Shown: positions 1 to 6,508 of the stretch, piece by piece | Position numbering within the stretch: the first letter of the stretch is position 1 | Layout of the letters: each line of letters opens with the position of its first letter | Notes under the pieces: model-generated | Databases searched by the model: none | Seen by the model: the letters and a program-made list of their open reading frames with translations, nothing else | Told to the model about the DNA's origin: nothing | Program-made: the position numbers and the translations under genes | Assembly: GCA_026396775.1 (NCBI GenBank) | Contig: JAPLWD010000067.1 | Location: 1 to 8,732, forward strand | From: Candidatus Gribaldobacteria bacterium | GTDB lineage: Bacteria > Patescibacteriota > Minisyncoccia > Minisyncoccales > CG1-02-41-26 | Reading direction: 5' to 3' | Length of the DNA stretch: 8,732 bases

Positions 1-2
1 TT

Positions 3-491
3 TTAATTTTTCTAGTTGTTTATTTGCTGTTTGGCTTTTTAACCGTGGGAGTGGTGGGCAATCAAATGACGGATCAAATTTTTGCAAGTCTCGCTCCTTT
101 TTTGGGTAGCGGGGTCATTTTGTTGGGAGGTATTTTGGGGTTATTGGCTGTGGCCACTTCTTTTGTGGTTACAGCTAATTATTTAAAACATATTTTTCAT
201 TATGATTGCAGAATACCTCTGAAGCTAGCTTTCTTTTTAACTATTTTAGTTCCCTTGGCTTTATTCGTGATAGGCTTTAACGAGTTTATTCCGGTAGTCA
301 GTGTGGTGGGTACTTTTGTAGGGTTGGCAGAAGGGGTGGCGATTAGTTTAATTTACCAAAAAGTTAAAAAAAATGGCGATAGAATCCCCGAATATTCATT
401 AAAACATCCTCGATTTTTAGTTTATTTTATTATTATTGTTTTAATAGCTGGTTCGGTGGCTGAAATAGTTAAAACCTTTATCAGGTTTTAG
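3..491 (+). CDS. HAAAP-type amino-acid permease, C-terminal part (5' end outside window)
   Basis: This is the 3' part of an integral membrane transporter gene. The frame is open to the left window edge (codons from position 3), so the TTG at 24 is not a convincing start and the gene begins upstream. About 162 residues are visible, with four or five strongly hydrophobic segments separated by short basic loops. The part around LLAVATSFVVTANYLKHIF, followed by a YD..(I/L)P element, resembles the C-terminal half of the aromatic/hydroxy amino-acid permease family (Trp/Tyr permease, within the APC superfamily). Such proteins import amino acids by ion symport across the cytoplasmic membrane, which would suit an auxotrophic reduced-genome bacterium. 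The substrate cannot be told from this fragment. The gene ends in TAG and the ATPase gene starts 19 bases later, so the two may be co-transcribed. The family call is from remembered resemblance, not a search. Confidence 0.65.
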   Translation, partial: LIFLVVYLLFGFLTVGVVGNQMTDQIFASLAPFLGSGVILLGGILGLLAVATSFVVTANYLKHIFHYDCRIPLKLAFFLTILVPLALFVIGFNEFIPVVSVVGTFVGLAEGVAISLIYQKVKKNGDRIPEYSLKHPRFLVYFIIIVLIAGSVAEIVKTFIRF

Positions 492-510
492 TTAGACAAT
501 TTTTTGAAGT

Positions 511-3039
511 ATGAATTTTTCAAAATTCACCAATCAAGCAATAACTGAAGTTTTAAATTCTTTGGAAACAACCGAGCAAGGTTTAAGTATAAAAGAATCC
601 AAGGTTAGGTTGTTAAAAATGGGGCTGAATGAAATTAAAGAAAAAAAGGCTCATTGGCTGAAAGTTTTAGTTCAACAGCTTAAGTCGCCCTTTTTTTATT
701 TATTGTTCGCGGCTGGTATTCTCGCTTTTTTAGTGGGTGAAATGGTAGATGGCTATGTAATTGTGGCTTTTATTCTCGTGAATGTGGTAGTTGGTTTTTT
801 ACAAGAATGCCGTTCGGAACGAGCCATTGCTTCGTTAAAAAAAATTATTGCTTCCCAAGCTAGAGTTTTAAGAGATGAAGAAGAGGTGATGATAGATAAA
901 AGATTCTTAGTGCAGGGTGATATTGTTTCTTTAGAAAATGGCAATATTGTTCCGGCAGACTTAAGAATACTTAAAGCCCAAGGTTTATTGGTGGATGAGT
1001 CTATTTTAACTGGAGAGTCAATCCCAGTGGCTAAAAGTTCAGAAAAATCAGTTCAAGAAATAGGAGAAATTTTTAAGGCTCAAAATATCCTTTTCAGCGG
1101 AACAGCGGTAACGGCTGGCAAAGCTCAAGGGGTAGTTTTAGCGATTGGTCAAAATACAACGGTGGGTGAAATTAGTAAAATGGCCAGTGGCTTAGTGCGT
1201 CAAAGTGCTTACGAAAAAGAGTTGTTGTTTGCTAGCAAGTTAATGATGAAAATAGTGGCTTCAGCCATTTTATTTATTTTCATTGCTAACTTATTGCTTC
1301 ATGGCACTGAAAGGTTTTCGGATTTTTTAATTTTTTGTATTGCTTTAGTGGTGAGCATCTTACCTGAAGCTTTGCCTGTAGTAGCTACTTTTGCTTTATC
1401 CAAAGGGGCAATGCAAATGGCGAAAGAAAAAGTGGTGGCTCGCCGACTAACAGCGATTGAAGATTTGGGTAATATTGATATTTTATGCGTTGATAAAACC
1501 GGCACTTTAACTCAAAACAAACTAACTTTAGAAAAAGTTTATTCTAACGAAATAGAAAAAACTGTCCTTTTTGGTTTAATTGCTTCCAACTATGCTAAAG
1601 AAGAGATAGATGCCACCATTAGCCCTTTCGATAGTGCTTTATTTGCTGTGGCCACTCCAAGTATTAAAAATAAATTAAATGATTATCAAGTCATCGCTGA
1701 AGTGCCCTTCGATTCTGTTCGGATGAGAAGTAGCTTTTTGGCGGTCAGCACTCAAGAAAAAATAATTGTGACTAAGGGAGCTGCCGAATTGGTTTTGAAT
1801 ATCTGTCAGCAATTTCCCGAAGGTAAAAATAAGGAAACTTTAGCTCAAGAGATTAAAGAGCAAGGGTTAGCGGGCAAAAGAATTTTAGCGATAGCCTATA
1901 AGCTTTCTGATTGCGAAAATGTCTGTAGCCAAGATGAGCAAGGAATGATTTTTTTGGGCTATTTAACTTTTTCCGATCCCTTAAAGCACACAGCTCGTCA
2001 GGCTTTAGATTTGGCTAAAAAATTAGGTGTGCAAGTAAAAATTATCACAGGCGATAGTGGTGAGGTAAGTGGTGGTATAGCTTTCAGTGTTGGGTTGATT
2101 AAGGATGTTTCTCAAGTAATTTTGGGCGCTAGGCTTGAAGCTTTAGGAGAAAGCGATTTTGATCAGGCTTGCCTTAATTTTTCGGTTTTTGCTAGAATTT
2201 CTCCCCAAACTAAGCTGAAAATTATTCGATCTTTACAGAAAAAATACGATGTGGGTTTTATGGGTGAGGGCACTAACGATGCCTTGGCACTTAAAGCCGC
2301 TAACGTTGGGATTGTGGTGATGGAAGCTTCGGATATTGCGAGAGAAGCTTCCGATATCGTTTTGACGGAAAAAGATTTACGAGTGGTGGTGAATGGTATT
2401 AAAAATGGCCGTTCTATCTTTTCTAACATTAACAAATATATTAAGTGCGCTTTAGCCAGCAACTTTGGCAATTTTTATTCGATTGCGATTATTTCTTTAT
2501 TTATTCCTTTTTTACCAATGTTACCGGTGCAAATTTTATTAGGTAATTTGTTATCGGATTTTCCATTGATTACGATTGCCACCGATTCGGTGGACCCAGC
2601 CGAACTAAAACGGCCTAAGGCTTATCGGTTAAGTCACATGGTTTCTTTAATCATTATTTTAGCTTTAGTTAGCACAATGTTTGATTTTATTTTTTTCGCC
2701 ATTTTTTATCACCGCATTGAGCCTGCTCAAATGCAAACCCTGTGGTACATTGAAAGTATTTTAACCGAAATTGCCTTAATTTTTTCGATTCGGACTTCGC
2801 AGTTTTTCTTAAAAGCCAAAAGGCCGTCCTGGCCCCTAGTGTGGTTTGCTATTTTTGATGCTATTTTGGTACTAGCTTTGCCATTTTTAGCCTTTGGGCA
2901 AACGGCTTTCCACTTTGTAGCTCCACCTTTGCAATATTTAGTTTTAGTACTTGGCCTGGTAGGTTGCTATTTCATCACCAGCGAACTAGCCAAACTAGCC
3001 TATTTTAAATGGTTAATGCCCCGCCATAAAATCTTATAA
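511..3039 (+). CDS. P-type cation-transporting ATPase, MgtA-like (P3B-type)
   Basis: This 842-residue membrane pump couples ATP hydrolysis to cation transport. The order is that of the family: an N-terminal cation-ATPase domain (about 1-50), M1-M2 (about 55-105), an actuator domain with TGES at 167-170, M3-M4 with PEALP at 285-289, the phosphorylation motif DKTGTLT with catalytic Asp at 328, a nucleotide-binding domain with KGA at 422, TGD at 513-515, a hinge motif near 585-590, and about six C-terminal helices. The region DIAREASDIVLTEK, then SNFGN and FIPFLPMLP, resembles the magnesium ATPase MgtA more than calcium or proton pumps, so Mg2+ or a similar divalent ion is the inferred substrate. 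The hinge reads GEGTNDALALK instead of the usual GDGxNDAPALK: Glu586 replaces the Asp that helps bind Mg2+ in the catalytic site. All other catalytic motifs are intact. No clear Shine-Dalgarno site precedes the ATG. Confidence 0.88.
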   Translation: MNFSKFTNQAITEVLNSLETTEQGLSIKESKVRLLKMGLNEIKEKKAHWLKVLVQQLKSPFFYLLFAAGILAFLVGEMVDGYVIVAFILVNVVVGFLQECRSERAIASLKKIIASQARVLRDEEEVMIDKRFLVQGDIVSLENGNIVPADLRILKAQGLLVDESILTGESIPVAKSSEKSVQEIGEIFKAQNILFSGTAVTAGKAQGVVLAIGQNTTVGEISKMASGLVRQSAYEKELLFASKLMMKIVASAILFIFIANLLLHGTERFSDFLIFCIALVVSILPEALPVVATFALSKGAMQMAKEKVVARRLTAIEDLGNIDILCVDKTGTLTQNKLTLEKVYSNEIEKTVLFGLIASNYAKEEIDATISPFDSALFAVATPSIKNKLNDYQVIAEVPFDSVRMRSSFLAVSTQEKIIVTKGAAELVLNICQQFPEGKNKETLAQEIKEQGLAGKRILAIAYKLSDCENVCSQDEQGMIFLGYLTFSDPLKHTARQALDLAKKLGVQVKIITGDSGEVSGGIAFSVGLIKDVSQVILGARLEALGESDFDQACLNFSVFARISPQTKLKIIRSLQKKYDVGFMGEGTNDALALKAANVGIVVMEASDIAREASDIVLTEKDLRVVVNGIKNGRSIFSNINKYIKCALASNFGNFYSIAIISLFIPFLPMLPVQILLGNLLSDFPLITIATDSVDPAELKRPKAYRLSHMVSLIIILALVSTMFDFIFFAIFYHRIEPAQMQTLWYIESILTEIALIFSIRTSQFFLKAKRPSWPLVWFAIFDAILVLALPFLAFGQTAFHFVAPPLQYLVLVLGLVGCYFITSELAKLAYFKWLMPRHKIL

Positions 3040-3051
3040 TTTAATATTTTT

Positions 3052-3762
3052 ATGAATAATCAAGAAAACACATTAAAAGAACCACAATTTCAAGGAAATC
3101 AATCTGAAAAAACAGGGTTAGGGGAAGAAAGATTAAGATCTCTTATAAAAGAAAGAGCTAAGTTGTCATTCGAGGAAGCGAAGGATCAGGACGAGAAGGT
3201 GAACTGGTTTGTTTCGATAGTAGATAAATTAAGTGAAGGAGGGTTTTTGGAGGATGATAGGGTTGTGCAAGATTTGTGGGAGTGCCGTTTAATTAATAAT
3301 AAAGAAGAGTTTGTTTCTAAAATTCTTAACATTATGCAACCCGTTTTCGATTTATGCATAGAGAGAGGAGGCGAAATTTTTAGAGCATTAGAACAACAGG
3401 CAGGTAAAATTGCTGTTAATGATTTTTTGTCATACGAAGTGCTATCGCCAGATAGTATAGCAATCCATCTAGGGCTTATGCCGAGAGTAGGTATTATTAA
3501 AGATTTTGAAGAGGGGCTAAAAGATTTAGCGGAGATTGTTAAGCAAAGCCCAGAGATAAAAAATATTTACGCTACATCATGGATTGTATTTAAACAGCCT
3601 AAGTTGATTGAGCGATTTGGGTTTAGAGTAATAAAGGAGTTATCAGAAGATGAGAAGAAAGATTTACCACCTCATCAAAGAAAGCAAGGAATTTCAGAGT
3701 CTGTCATTTCCAGAGAAGAGCTTCTGGAAAGATATGCCGTGCCAATAGAAAAATCTTCGTAA
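3052..3762 (+). CDS. Hypothetical soluble protein with a GNAT-like C-terminal part
   Basis: This is a 236-residue protein with no signal peptide or membrane segment. Residues 1-50 are polar, highly charged and probably disordered. Residues 50-125 look helical. Residues 150-193 run from a helical stretch into an ATSWIVFKQPKLIERFGF element, which resembles the last strand and helix of GNAT acetyltransferases, where a residue or two before a 'ERlGF' pattern closes the fold. I see no convincing acetyl-CoA-binding (Q/R)xxGx(G/A) loop, so enzymatic activity is doubtful and the resemblance may be only structural or accidental. The gene starts 12 bases after the ATPase stop, so it is probably on the same transcript, and an intrinsic terminator follows it. 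Arg codons here are mostly AGA and Ile is often ATA, unlike the ATPase gene. The function is unknown. Confidence 0.75.
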   Translation: MNNQENTLKEPQFQGNQSEKTGLGEERLRSLIKERAKLSFEEAKDQDEKVNWFVSIVDKLSEGGFLEDDRVVQDLWECRLINNKEEFVSKILNIMQPVFDLCIERGGEIFRALEQQAGKIAVNDFLSYEVLSPDSIAIHLGLMPRVGIIKDFEEGLKDLAEIVKQSPEIKNIYATSWIVFKQPKLIERFGFRVIKELSEDEKKDLPPHQRKQGISESVISREELLERYAVPIEKSS

Positions 3763-3802
3763 TCGTTTTTTTGTGATTGACAGAAGGTTTTATTTTAGAT
3801 AG

Positions 3803-3836
3803 CCTAAACTAGTTTAAAGTTTAGGATTTTTTATTT
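3803..3836 (+). terminator. Intrinsic terminator after the ATPase/hypothetical unit
   Basis: CCTAAACT (3803-3810) and AGTTTAGG (3818-3825) form a perfect 8-bp stem around a 7-base loop. It is followed at once by the T-rich run ATTTTTTATTTT. It lies 41 bases past the stop of the hypothetical gene and ahead of the next gene, so it probably ends the upstream transcript. Confidence 0.8.
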
Positions 3837-3860
3837 TCTAACCTAGCGTTCCGATATAAT

Positions 3861-3866
3861 AGGAGG
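3861..3866 (+). promoter_or_regulatory. Strong Shine-Dalgarno site AGGAGG
   Basis: A full consensus AGGAGG sits 8 bases before the ATG at 3875 and fixes that start. It stands out because most genes in this window have no recognisable Shine-Dalgarno site. A TATAAT (3855-3860) abuts it on the left, discussed elsewhere as a doubtful -10 box. Confidence 0.85.
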
Positions 3867-3874
3867 AAATTATA

Positions 3875-4495
3875 ATGAAAATCAGAGAGTTCTTGGCAAG
3901 AAATAAAATGATGATATGGATTATTATTTTGTCGCTTCCCAAGTTAATGTTTGTTGGGTTGGCCGTGTTCTTCTTATGTTTTGATCCGCCATTATTTTGG
4001 GGAGCAATAATAGTGATGATCATTTATGGGGTTTACGACATACTTGATGGCAATATCCCATTTACAAAAGAGTCTTCGGTGAGAAAAATATCAGATAACG
4101 CCCTTGATAAGATTTCAATAGGCGCGATACTTACAGCTACCGCAATAAAAATGGAACTGCCTACTTGGTTTTGGGTTCCATTTTCAGTTAAATATTTTCT
4201 TACACTTGTTGGCGGGATTTTACTCTTATCCAAGAGGAAGGAGCTTTGGCCGAGCTCGTTTAACAAAATAACTTTTGCTGCTCCGGTAGCTGCGTTTGTT
4301 GTTCTACGCAGTAGTCTTGCAGTGTATTGCTGGGTGATTGCTCTGGTTTTGGAGTATTTGTCTCTGATTGATTTGGCTGGAGTTTTTTTGAAAATATGGA
4401 ATCTTGGTTCGGGGCGTTATAAGCCCAAGTCATTCGAGGGATTATGGTTTATTATTAGTTTCCTCCGGCCATGCTGGAAATGGTTATGGAAGTAA
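3875..4495 (+). CDS. Divergent CDP-alcohol phosphatidyltransferase-like membrane protein
   Basis: This 206-residue protein has about five or six hydrophobic segments. Between the second and third is DILDG (55-59), followed by SDNALDKIS with Asp74 and Asp78. This matches both ends of the CDP-alcohol phosphatidyltransferase signature DxxDG...DxxxD, whose four aspartates bind the metal ions and the CDP-lipid in phospholipid synthesis. The middle is atypical: the usual Ala-Arg after DG is absent (Pro-Phe at that position), the Gly four residues before the third Asp is Arg, and the spacing is about two residues short. So the fold and metal site are likely, while the acceptor (glycerol phosphate, inositol, serine or other) is unknown and catalysis is uncertain. 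The length of about 200 residues is normal for the family. The gene is flanked by hairpins on both sides and so seems to be a single-gene unit. Confidence 0.6.
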   Translation: MKIREFLARNKMMIWIIILSLPKLMFVGLAVFFLCFDPPLFWGAIIVMIIYGVYDILDGNIPFTKESSVRKISDNALDKISIGAILTATAIKMELPTWFWVPFSVKYFLTLVGGILLLSKRKELWPSSFNKITFAAPVAAFVVLRSSLAVYCWVIALVLEYLSLIDLAGVFLKIWNLGSGRYKPKSFEGLWFIISFLRPCWKWLWK

Positions 4496-4504
4496 AAAAT
4501 ATAT

Positions 4505-4543
4505 TATACACACTCGATCTATTTTTTAGGTTGAGTGTGTATA
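4505..4543 (+). terminator. Long hairpin, probable terminator
   Basis: TATACACACTC (4505-4515) is perfectly complementary to GAGTGTGTATA (4533-4543). With G-U pairs the stem extends inward to 4521/4527, giving about 17 pairs around a TTTTT loop. The + strand lacks a strong T-run after the stem (AAATTTATAG). The minus strand has one, complementary to the A-run at 4495-4500. It could end the phosphatidyltransferase-like transcript or act in both directions. No minus-strand gene is visible nearby. Confidence 0.6.
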
Positions 4544-4563
4544 AATTTATAGAAAAACATACT

Positions 4564-4591
4564 TTGGTTTTTGGTGGGGATTGGGTATAAT
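4564..4591 (+). promoter_or_regulatory. Putative sigma70-type promoter for the DUF5661-rlmN unit
   Basis: A perfect TATAAT (4586-4591) is preceded by TTGGTT (4564-4569) with a 16-base spacer. The predicted start near 4598 would leave a leader of about 37 bases before the ATG at 4635. It lies just after a hairpin terminator and ahead of a tight gene pair, which is where a promoter is expected. The -35 box is imperfect. Confidence 0.55.
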
Positions 4592-4634
4592 GGAACAACT
4601 AAAGGTCATTAATATGAAGTATTAGTTTTTCATT

Positions 4635-4907
4635 ATGGAGAATAAAAAGGAGTTTACAATTGAGGAGGCTAAGGAAATTGGTGAGGGGTTGGGGGTTGAT
4701 TGGAGTAAGTTTGAGGTGGAGCAGTTTAAGTTTGGGATGGAGGTGGAGCTTGAGCATGGGCTACGGGATTCCCAAACCAATGTAACCAATGATGATTCGA
4801 TAATCACGGGTAAGATTGCCTTAGCGCATTTAAAAGAATTTCCGGATTATTATTTGCGTTTAAAAAAGTTAGAAGAAGAAGCTGAAAAATACTGGGAAAA
4901 TAAATAG
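4635..4907 (+). CDS. DUF5661 family protein
   Basis: This 90-residue acidic soluble protein has the pattern I associate with DUF5661: FTIEEAKEIGEGLGVDWSKF at 7-26, an ELEHG element at 39-42, TNVTNDD at 48-54, then a KIALAHLKEFPDYY segment at 60-73 and a charged C-terminal helix. The family is of unknown function and is often seen as a small stand-alone protein in candidate-phylum bacteria. The length looks complete. It is probably the first gene after the promoter at 4564-4591, and the rlmN start codon lies a single base after its stop, so the two are likely translationally linked. No Shine-Dalgarno site is visible before the ATG. The first 110 or so bases of the gene use GAG and GGG codons heavily, while the rest uses GAA and AT-rich codons like its neighbours. 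Confidence 0.75.
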   Translation: MENKKEFTIEEAKEIGEGLGVDWSKFEVEQFKFGMEVELEHGLRDSQTNVTNDDSIITGKIALAHLKEFPDYYLRLKKLEEEAEKYWENK

Positions 4908-4908
4908 T

Positions 4909-5974
4909 ATGGATTTAGAAAAATTAGCGCAAGCGTTAAAAGACGAGCCAAAATTTAGATTGCAACAAGCTAAACAGGCGATTTTTTTAAATTTAATTAG
5001 CGATTGGCAAGAAGCGATTAGTTTGCCTCAAATTTTGAGAGAAAAGCTCAATCAAGAGTGTCCTTTGGTTATTTCAACTCAAATTTTAACTTCTCAAGAT
5101 CAAAGATCAAAAAAAGCCTTAATAACTTTTGAGGATGGTTCATTAATAGAAACAGTTTTAATGGAGTATTTAGAGAGGGCAACAGTTTGTGTGTCTTCAC
5201 AAGTGGGTTGTGCGGTGGGGTGCTTGTTTTGTTCAACTGGCCAGCTGGGTTTGAAAAGAAACTTAACTAGTTGGGAAATTGTGGAACAAGTTTTGGTTTG
5301 GGCTAGAATTTTGAATAAAACTGGCAAGAGAGTTAGTAACGTGGTTTTTATGGGGATGGGCGAGCCTTTGTTAAATTACGAGAATGTTTTAGTGGCGGTT
5401 AAAAGCGGTTAAAATTTTAAATGCTAAAAGTGGACTAAATATCGGTATTCGGCATATTTCTATCTCAACCGTGGGAATATCGGATGGGATTAAAAGATTA
5501 GCCGATGAAAAAATTAGGCCCAACTTAGCCCTTTCTTTGCATAGCACCAATAATCAACTAAGAAGTCAGTTAATACCTGTAGCTCAAAACTATTCTTTAG
5601 TTGATTTAGCCAAGTCAATTGATTATTATATTAGGCAAACTAGGCAAAGAGTGATGTTTGAGTATTTAATGCTAGAGGGTTATAATGATAGTGAAGAGCA
5701 AGCGATGGAATTAGCTAGCTTTGTTAAGCAATTTAGAAAACCAGCCAGCTTTCCAAGCACTCGCAATTTTTATTTTGTGAATTTGATTGCTTATAACCTA
5801 GCTAGACTAGCTGGGGTGGAATCTTTGCAAGATTTTCGAGCGTCGGGGGTGGGGCAAATTAATAAGTTTAAAGAAATTTTACAAACGGAGGGTATTGAAG
5901 TGGTGCAACGCTATAAATTTGGTGAGGATATTAAAGGAGCCTGCGGGCAGTTGGCGGGAAAGGGAGCGAATTAA
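4909..5974 (+). pseudogene. rlmN: rlmN: dual-specificity RNA methyltransferase, split by a +1 frameshift
   Basis: RlmN is a radical-SAM enzyme that methylates C2 of A2503 in 23S rRNA and A37 in some tRNAs. The first frame (4909-5412, 167 residues) carries the CxxxCxxC iron-sulfur motif (Cys101, Cys105, Cys108), the mechanistic Cys94 and the GMGEP motif. It then stops early at TAA 5410-5412. The second frame (open from about 5402 to 5974) continues the same protein through ILNAKSGLNIG, the SLHS motif, the VNLIAYN strand and the C-terminal ACGQL cysteine that carries the methyl group. The shift comes from a 10-base tandem duplication of GCGGTTAAAA at 5395-5414. With one copy removed the reading is a seamless 351-residue RlmN of normal length, with the second mechanistic Cys at 342. 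No other damage is visible, so the lesion is recent, a reversible variant, or an assembly error. A GTG at 5471 could at best start a useless C-terminal piece. Confidence 0.92.
5395..5414 (+). repeat. 10-base tandem duplication causing the rlmN frameshift
   Basis: GCGGTTAAAA occurs twice head to tail (5395-5404 and 5405-5414). A unit of 10 is not a multiple of three, so the second copy shifts the frame and brings in the TAA stop. Reading through a single copy gives Val-Ala-Val-Lys-Ile-Leu-Asn, which fits the RlmN family at this point. Confidence 0.95.
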
Positions 5975-5975
5975 G

Positions 5976-6031
5976 GATTACGAGATTGCTTCGTCGCTCT
6001 GTCTGCTGACACAGTTCCTCGCAATGACACA
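5976..6031. repeat. REP-like palindromic intergenic repeat
   Basis: Right after the rlmN stop, 5976-6031 reads GATTACGAGATTGCTTCGTC, a variable core, then CCTCGCAATGACA. On the minus strand this is the CATTGCGAGG...GCGACGAAGCAATCTC pattern, which I recognise as a dispersed intergenic repeat found in many unrelated bacterial genomes. Short complementary arms are visible: ATTGC 5985-5989 with GCAAT 6021-6025, and an inner TGTC/GACA pair. It is more GC-rich than its surroundings. It is unlikely to encode protein and could act as a transcript-stabilising or terminating structure. Confidence 0.6.
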
Positions 6032-6064
6032 AAAATTTGTTTTGTAATTTAATAGATAAAAAAT

Positions 6065-6229
6065 ATGGAACAATTATTTAATTTAAGGTTTTTAAAAAGA
6101 AACCAAGAAAGTAAAACAACTAAAAAAGGATTGTTAAATAATTTTTTTAAGCGGGTGACTCGCCCGTTTAGTCTAGCGAAAAGGTTAGAACATATTAATA
6201 ATCGGGGCAAAAAAGGTAGGGGTAATTAA
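6065..6229 (+). CDS. Small basic hypothetical protein (54 residues)
   Basis: ATG 6065 to TAA 6229 encodes 54 residues beginning MEQLFNLRFLKRNQESKTTK. It is rich in Lys and Arg (about a quarter of residues) with no membrane segment and an amphipathic middle around LLNNFFKRVTRPFSLAKRL. It starts 91 bases after rlmN and ends 17 bases before ybaB, a position and spacing typical of a real operon member in this compact genome. The basic character would suit binding to nucleic acid or the ribosome, but that is inference. I recognise no family. It could be a chance ORF, since AT-rich DNA between two genes can stay open for 54 codons. Confidence 0.5.
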   Translation: MEQLFNLRFLKRNQESKTTKKGLLNNFFKRVTRPFSLAKRLEHINNRGKKGRGN

Positions 6230-6246
6230 AAAATTAAATTTTTTAT

Positions 6247-6504
6247 ATGTTTGATAAATTTAAACAAATGAAGCAGTTAATAGATTTGCAGAATCAAATG
6301 AAGCAAGAAAGGGCTGAAGTAGAAAAAAATGGAGTTAAGGTTGTGGTGAATGGTAAAATGGAGGTGTTGGAAATTCAGTTGAACGAACAAATTTCAGTTA
6401 AAGATCAAGAAAGGATTGTTAAAGATTGTATTAATGACGCCTTTAAGCAGGTGCAAACCAAAATGGCTGGTAAAATGTCTAATTTACCTGGTTTAGGGCT
6501 TTAA
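6247..6504 (+). CDS. ybaB: YbaB/EbfC nucleoid-associated protein
   Basis: This 85-residue protein has the YbaB/EbfC layout: an N-terminal helix rich in Met, Gln and Lys (MFDKFKQMKQLIDLQNQMKQ), a central two- to three-stranded sheet (VKVVVNGKMEVLEIQLNE), and a C-terminal helix ending in KMAGKMSNLPGLGL. The family forms dimers with tweezer-like arms that bind DNA and help organise the nucleoid. It is shorter than the usual length of about 100-110, mainly at the ends. In many bacteria ybaB sits between dnaX and recR. Here it is followed after only 4 bases by a nuclease-like gene, and a small basic ORF precedes it. No Shine-Dalgarno site is evident. Confidence 0.85.
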   Translation: MFDKFKQMKQLIDLQNQMKQERAEVEKNGVKVVVNGKMEVLEIQLNEQISVKDQERIVKDCINDAFKQVQTKMAGKMSNLPGLGL

Positions 6505-6508
6505 AATT

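Noticed and set aside
2320..2358. Near-repeat GAAGCTTC..GATAT inside the ATPase gene
   Set aside because: It encodes EASDIAREASDIV, a normal motif of the MgtA-like family, so it is protein-level similarity and not a DNA repeat element.
753..2471. Minus-strand ORFs of 63-102 codons within the ATPase gene
   Set aside because: They lie wholly opposite a clearly real gene, have biased, low-complexity content (Ser/Thr/Lys-rich) and match no family.
3777..3805. Perfect TTGACA at 3777-3782 as a promoter -35 box
   Set aside because: The sequence at the right spacing (TAGCCT) is a poor -10 box, and the resulting transcript would run straight into the terminator hairpin at 3803-3836.
3855..3860. TATAAT as the -10 box of a promoter for the phosphatidyltransferase-like gene
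   Set aside because: It abuts the AGGAGG site. Transcription would start near 3867 and leave the Shine-Dalgarno out of the mRNA, and no good -35 box lies 16-18 bases upstream. The true start is probably further upstream or the gene is read through the terminator.
4614..4625. Three-codon leader ORF (ATG-AAG-TAT-TAG) before the DUF5661 gene
   Set aside because: Too short to judge, with no Shine-Dalgarno site and no attenuator hairpin between it and the gene.
3838..5327. Minus-strand ORFs of 61-77 codons opposite the phosphatidyltransferase-like, DUF5661 and rlmN genes
   Set aside because: They are antisense shadows of genes with recognisable motifs, and no promoter or ribosome site supports them.
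5404..5414. Programmed +1 frameshifting in rlmN at GGT-TAA-A, like prfB
   Set aside because: The Gly tRNA would have to re-pair on GTT, there is no upstream Shine-Dalgarno-like stimulator, and the tandem duplication alone explains the shift exactly.
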